Source: Betaproteobacteria bacterium
GTDB lineage: Bacteria > Pseudomonadota > Gammaproteobacteria > Burkholderiales > SG8-39
Direction: 5' to 3'
NCBI GenBank assembly: GCA_011391295.1
Contig: JAABQT010000046.1
Span: 1-9,763, forward strand
DNA: 9,763 nt
The translations under genes and the position numbers were made by a program. Below, piece after piece: positions 6,786 to 9,763 of the stretch (positions within the stretch are counted from its first letter, which is position 1; the number at the start of each line of letters is the position of its first letter). Under the pieces are notes generated by a model. That model worked only from the letters and a program-made list of their open reading frames with translations. It made no database searches and was not told where the DNA came from.

Positions 6786-7754
6786 TCAGGCAGGCTTTAT
6801 TTTTTCGTCCGCAATGTAATCTCGGATCAGCGTCTGGACGTCTGCGTCGGGTTTGAAGCCCATCTCCAGCGCGCGCGGCGTGCGAAAGTTCACCGGCCAG
6901 GTTTTCACGATCGACTGGATACGCGCGTCGGCCTTGTAGACCACGCGCCTGGCCACCGTGTCGCCGGCGACTTTTTTCAGCGCCTCGACCATCTGCGCCA
7001 CGCTCGCGGTGATGCCCGGCAGGTTCAGCCAGCGCTGCGTGCCCCAGGCCTCGGGCGCCAGCTCCCAGGCGTGGATGAAGGCCTCCACCACGCGCCGCGG
7101 CGAGAGCAGCCAGACGCCGGTCTCCGGCGCCACCGGGCATTCGGACACCACGCCATTGAGGGGCTCGCGGATGATGCCGCTCGCAAACGACGAGGCGGCC
7201 GCGTTCGGCTTGCCCGCGCGCACCACGATGGTCGGCAGGCGCAGCGAGCGAGCGTCCAGAAAACCTTTCCTCGAATAGTCGTTCATCAGGTATTCGCCGA
7301 TCACCTTCTGCGTGCCGTAGGAGGTCTGCGGGTTGGCGATGGTGGAATCGTCCAGCACCGGCGGGAGATTCCCGCCGAACGCCGCGACGGAGCTGGTGTA
7401 GACGACCCGCGGCGGTTTCGTGGACTTGCGCAACTGCTCCAACAGCAGTTCCGTGCCCTTCAGATTGACGCGCATGCCCAGGTCGAAATCCGCCTCCGCC
7501 GCGCCGCTCACCACCGCGGCAAGATGAAACACCGCCGCGGTATCCGCCGCGCACACGCTCGCGAGCACCTTGGCATCCGAAACATCGCCGGTCACCGCCT
7601 TGACGCGCGCGTCCTGCGGCAGCGCGGGCGGGAAGGCGCCGTCCAGCAGCGTGATGCCGCTGATCGCCTGCCCGCCGAGCTTGCCGCGCGCCAACAGCGC
7701 CGCTGCCAGCCTCGAACCGAGAAAACCGCCGCCGCCGGTGATGAGTATTTTCAT
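6786..7754 (-). CDS. NAD-dependent epimerase/dehydratase-family oxidoreductase, DenD-like (D-erythronate dehydrogenase)
   Basis: Extended short-chain dehydrogenase of 322 residues. The Rossmann motif is GGGGFLG (7-13), followed by FHLAAVVSG (76-84), TSSVAAFGG with Ser121/122, and the catalytic SYGTQK with Tyr146 and Lys150. The blocks SLRLPTIVVRAGKPNAAASS (170-189), FASGIIREPLNG (190-201) and WLLSPRR (215-221) are characteristic of the group containing D-erythronate 2-dehydrogenase DenD, which oxidises D-erythronate to 2-oxo-erythronate in C4 sugar-acid breakdown. No other sugar-acid genes (kinase, decarboxylase or isomerase) are seen here, so the substrate is an inference from family resemblance. 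The ATG overlaps the helicase stop (ATGA) without a clear Shine-Dalgarno, indicating translational coupling. Confidence 0.85.
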   Translation of the reverse strand: MKILITGGGGFLGSRLAAALLARGKLGGQAISGITLLDGAFPPALPQDARVKAVTGDVSDAKVLASVCAADTAAVFHLAAVVSGAAEADFDLGMRVNLKGTELLLEQLRKSTKPPRVVYTSSVAAFGGNLPPVLDDSTIANPQTSYGTQKVIGEYLMNDYSRKGFLDARSLRLPTIVVRAGKPNAAASSFASGIIREPLNGVVSECPVAPETGVWLLSPRRVVEAFIHAWELAPEAWGTQRWLNLPGITASVAQMVEALKKVAGDTVARRVVYKADARIQSIVKTWPVNFRTPRALEMGFKPDADVQTLIRDYIADEKIKPA

Positions 7755-9652
7755 GCGCCGATTCTAGCGAAGAACGCGCGCACTTCGGCGAGTTCGCGGG
7801 TCGGCTTCATCGGCGGCAGGCTGGCGCGCACCAGCCGCCCGTAAGGCCTGCTGTACAGGCGCGGATCGCACAGCATCAGCACGCCGCGATCGGTCTGGTC
7901 GCGGATCAGCCGGCCCGCGCCCTGCTTGAGCTGCAGGATGGCCTGCGGCAGCTGGAATTCGGTGAACGGATTTCCGCCGCGCGCTTTCAGCGCCTCGATG
8001 CGCGCCGCCAGCACCGGGTCGTCGGGCGGCGCGAAGGGCAGCTTGTCGATGATCACCACCGACAGCGCCTCGCCACGCACGTCCACGCCCTCCCGGAACG
8101 AGGCACTGCCCAGCAGCACCGCGTTGCCCAGCTCGCGAAACCTCGACAGCAGTTCGCTGCGCGAGCCGGTGCCCTGCACCAGCAGCGGAAAGGCGACGCG
8201 ATTGCGCAGCAGTTCGTGCGCGCGGCGCAGCGCGCGCAACGTGGAGAAGAGGAGAAACGCCCGTCCGCCGCTCGCCTCGATCACCGGCAAGGCGGCGTTC
8301 ACCACCGCCTCCGTAAACCCGGCCTCGTTGGGATCGGCGGGCATCTCGCGCGGCACGTACAGCAACCCCTGGTTGGCGAAGTCGAAGGGGCTCGGCCAGC
8401 TGCGCGCGGCAGCGTGCTCCAGACCCAGTTCGCCCTTGAAGTGCGAAAAATCCTCGCCCACCGACAGCGTCGCCGAGGTGAAAATCCAGGCGCGCGGCCG
8501 TTCCTCGAGTTGGCGGCGGAACAGCTCGGCGCTGGAGAGCGGCGTGAGGTGCAGCTGCAATGCATGGCCGAACACCTCGACCCAGCGCACCTGCTGCGCG
8601 CCCTCGGCCGCGACCAGGCCCGCGAGCGTTGCGCGCGCCTCGGCTGCGCGCCGCGCGCAGGAGGCGAGCCCCTCCGAGCGTTCGGCCTGCGCGTTGAGCC
8701 CGGCGGCCAATGCGGACAGCCCGGCTTCGAGCGCGCCGAGGGCGCTGCCGAACTGCGGCCGCGCCGCGGCCTGCGCCCAGGACAGGCGCGCGCCCTCCGT
8801 GTCGAACGCGAGCCGCAGGTCGCGGGCCGCCTTGTCCATGCGCCCGGCGAGCACTTCGAACTCCGGGACCGCGCCGCCCGCCGCGCGCAGCTCGAGCCGC
8901 GCGTCGCGCGCGAGCTCGATCAGCCGGCCGGTGGAGACGCTCTCGCCGAAGAACAGTCGCGCCGTGTCCGGCAGCTGGTGCGCCTCGTCGAAGATCAGGG
9001 TGTTGCAGGAGGGCAGCAGCTCGGCCACGCCTTCGTCGCGCAGCACCACGTCGGCGAAGAACAGATGGTGGTTGACCACCACCACGTCCGCGGCGAGCGC
9101 GCCGCGGCGCGCCTTCATCACGAAGCAGTCCCGGTAGCGCGGGCACTCCTGGCCCAGGCAGTTCTCGCGCGTCGAGGTCGCGTGCTGCCACACCGGCGCG
9201 TCATCGGGCACGTCGAGCAGCTCGGCGCGGTCGCCGCTCGCACTCACTGCGGCGTAGCGCTCGATGCTCCGCAGCTGCGCCGCTTCCTCGCGGCTACCGA
9301 GGCGCGCTTCCGCGTTGGCGCGCTCAAGGCGGTGCAGGCACACGTAATTGGCGCGGCCCTTGAGCAGCGCGGTCACCGCGCCCGAGGCGAGCGCCGCGCG
9401 CACCGCCGGCAGGTCGCGGTCGTAGAGCTGATCCTGCAGGGTCTTGGTGCCGGTGGACACGATCACCTTGCCGCCCGCAAGCAGCGCCGGCACCAGGTAG
9501 GCAAGCGTCTTCCCGGTCCCGGTACCCGCCTCCGCCACCAGCGGCTCGGACCGGTCGATGGCCTCGAGCATCGCGCGCGCCATCTCGAGCTGCTGCGGGC
9601 GCAGGCGGTAGCCCGGAATCTGCTCGGCGAGCGGGCCGCCGTCGGCGAACAA
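7751..9652 (-). CDS. ATP-dependent DNA helicase, DinG/YoaA (XPD-like) family
   Basis: Superfamily 2 5'-3' DNA helicase with an iron-sulfur cluster; relatives act in repair and in resolving replication forks and R-loops. From the TTG at 9652 there are 633 residues. Walker A is AEAGTGTGKT (40-49), motif Ia STGTKTLQDQLYDRDLP, and Walker B FDEAHQL with DEAH at 222-225. Four cysteines, Cys105 (NYVCLHRL), Cys165, Cys170 and Cys176 (ENCLGQECPRYRDC), match the 4Fe-4S ligands. Late motifs are FREGVDVRGEALSVVIIDKLPF and QGAGRLIRDQTDRGVLMLCDPR. There is no N-terminal exonuclease domain, so it is closer to YoaA than to Gram-positive DinG. The frame stays open to about 9751 and residues just upstream (LERLFADGGPLA) look native, so a CTG at 9685 may be the real start, adding 11 residues. 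It is followed by the DenD-like gene with a 4-bp overlap. Confidence 0.93.
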   Translation of the reverse strand: MFADGGPLAEQIPGYRLRPQQLEMARAMLEAIDRSEPLVAEAGTGTGKTLAYLVPALLAGGKVIVSTGTKTLQDQLYDRDLPAVRAALASGAVTALLKGRANYVCLHRLERANAEARLGSREEAAQLRSIERYAAVSASGDRAELLDVPDDAPVWQHATSTRENCLGQECPRYRDCFVMKARRGALAADVVVVNHHLFFADVVLRDEGVAELLPSCNTLIFDEAHQLPDTARLFFGESVSTGRLIELARDARLELRAAGGAVPEFEVLAGRMDKAARDLRLAFDTEGARLSWAQAAARPQFGSALGALEAGLSALAAGLNAQAERSEGLASCARRAAEARATLAGLVAAEGAQQVRWVEVFGHALQLHLTPLSSAELFRRQLEERPRAWIFTSATLSVGEDFSHFKGELGLEHAAARSWPSPFDFANQGLLYVPREMPADPNEAGFTEAVVNAALPVIEASGGRAFLLFSTLRALRRAHELLRNRVAFPLLVQGTGSRSELLSRFRELGNAVLLGSASFREGVDVRGEALSVVIIDKLPFAPPDDPVLAARIEALKARGGNPFTEFQLPQAILQLKQGAGRLIRDQTDRGVLMLCDPRLYSRPYGRLVRASLPPMKPTRELAEVRAFFARIGA

Positions 9653-9681
9653 GCGCTCGAGCGCGCTCGCGGTGGCCGCGC

Positions 9682-9741
9682 TCAGAGTCGTGCCTCGATC
9701 AGCCGGCAGGCGTAAGTGGTTGCTTTCAATCCGTGCTTGGA
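9682..9741 (-). other. 3' remnant of an unidentified upstream reading frame
   Basis: Reading toward the helicase, this stretch gives SKHGLKATTYACRLIEARL and then TGA (9684-9682), which overlaps the proposed CTG start. The tail and its overlap look like the end of a coupled upstream gene. However, an in-frame TAG at 9744-9742 closes the frame after 19 codons. Either the upstream gene is broken here or the sequence beyond about 9741 comes from elsewhere. I do not recognise the protein. Confidence 0.25.
9683..9696 (-). promoter_or_regulatory. Ribosome binding site with an alternative CTG start for the helicase
   Basis: GAGG (9696-9693) lies 7 nt before CTG (9685-9683), the ideal spacing. The CTG overlaps the TGA of the preceding frame as CTGA, the usual geometry of coupled ATGA pairs. 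The TTG at 9652 has only a poor GAG three bases away. No ATG or GTG occurs in the helicase frame upstream. CTG starts are rare, so this needs support from homologues. Confidence 0.4.
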
Positions 9742-9763
9742 CTAGATTACTTTAGATATGTTA
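9721..9763. other. AT-rich tail at the right edge
   Basis: These 43 bases contain 15 G or C (about 35%), whereas the rest of the window is strongly GC-rich. They contain GCTTTCAATCCGTGC, which resembles the TTTCAATCC end of many CRISPR repeats, but only one copy is present. They could equally be an intergenic region, the start of an inserted element, or a low-quality contig end. Confidence 0.3.

Noticed and set aside
8216..9715. 499-codon plus-strand frame opposite the helicase
   Set aside because: It is an antisense shadow of a gene with complete helicase motifs; low-complexity His/Arg/Gly content and no domain.

Overview
The window is GC-rich proteobacterial chromosome, most likely from a betaproteobacterium (Burkholderiales, Rhodocyclales or Nitrosomonadales type). 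This rests on gene content and order: a phaCAB polyester operon downstream of rluD and pgeF, with bamD divergent from rluD. I see no RNA gene, IS, CRISPR array or phage gene. This is mostly an ordinary core-plus-storage region, and I find no convincing new system.

Layout, left to right. Positions 1-5979 hold six tightly packed minus-strand genes. In transcription order they are rluD (23S rRNA pseudouridine synthase), pgeF (peptidoglycan-editing/laccase-domain protein, with an apparent internal deletion), a ZIP-family metal transporter, phaC (class I PHA synthase), phaA (beta-ketothiolase) and phaB (acetoacetyl-CoA reductase, cut by the left window edge). Gaps are 14 bp overlap, 19 bp, about 30-55 bp, 18 bp and 4 bp overlap. 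PhaA condenses two acetyl-CoA, PhaB reduces the product to (R)-3-hydroxybutyryl-CoA, and PhaC polymerises it. A good sigma70-type promoter overlapping a TGC-containing, PhaR-like operator candidate lies just before phaC, so pha expression may be partly separate from the housekeeping genes upstream.

bamD (outer-membrane assembly lipoprotein) runs on the plus strand from 5978. Its ATG and the rluD ATG share the same CATG. A perfect TATAAT lies 8 bp before the bamD start, which suggests a leaderless or nearly leaderless mRNA.

From 6786 to the right edge there is a second minus-strand unit, convergent with bamD. It holds a DinG/YoaA-type Fe-S helicase followed, with an ATGA overlap, by an NAD-dependent epimerase/dehydrogenase resembling D-erythronate dehydrogenase (DenD). 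The helicase start is ambiguous (TTG at 9652 or a CTG at 9685 with a better ribosome binding site). The last ~40 bases are AT-rich and contain only the 3' remnant of a further upstream reading frame, so the right edge may be a contig end or a junction.
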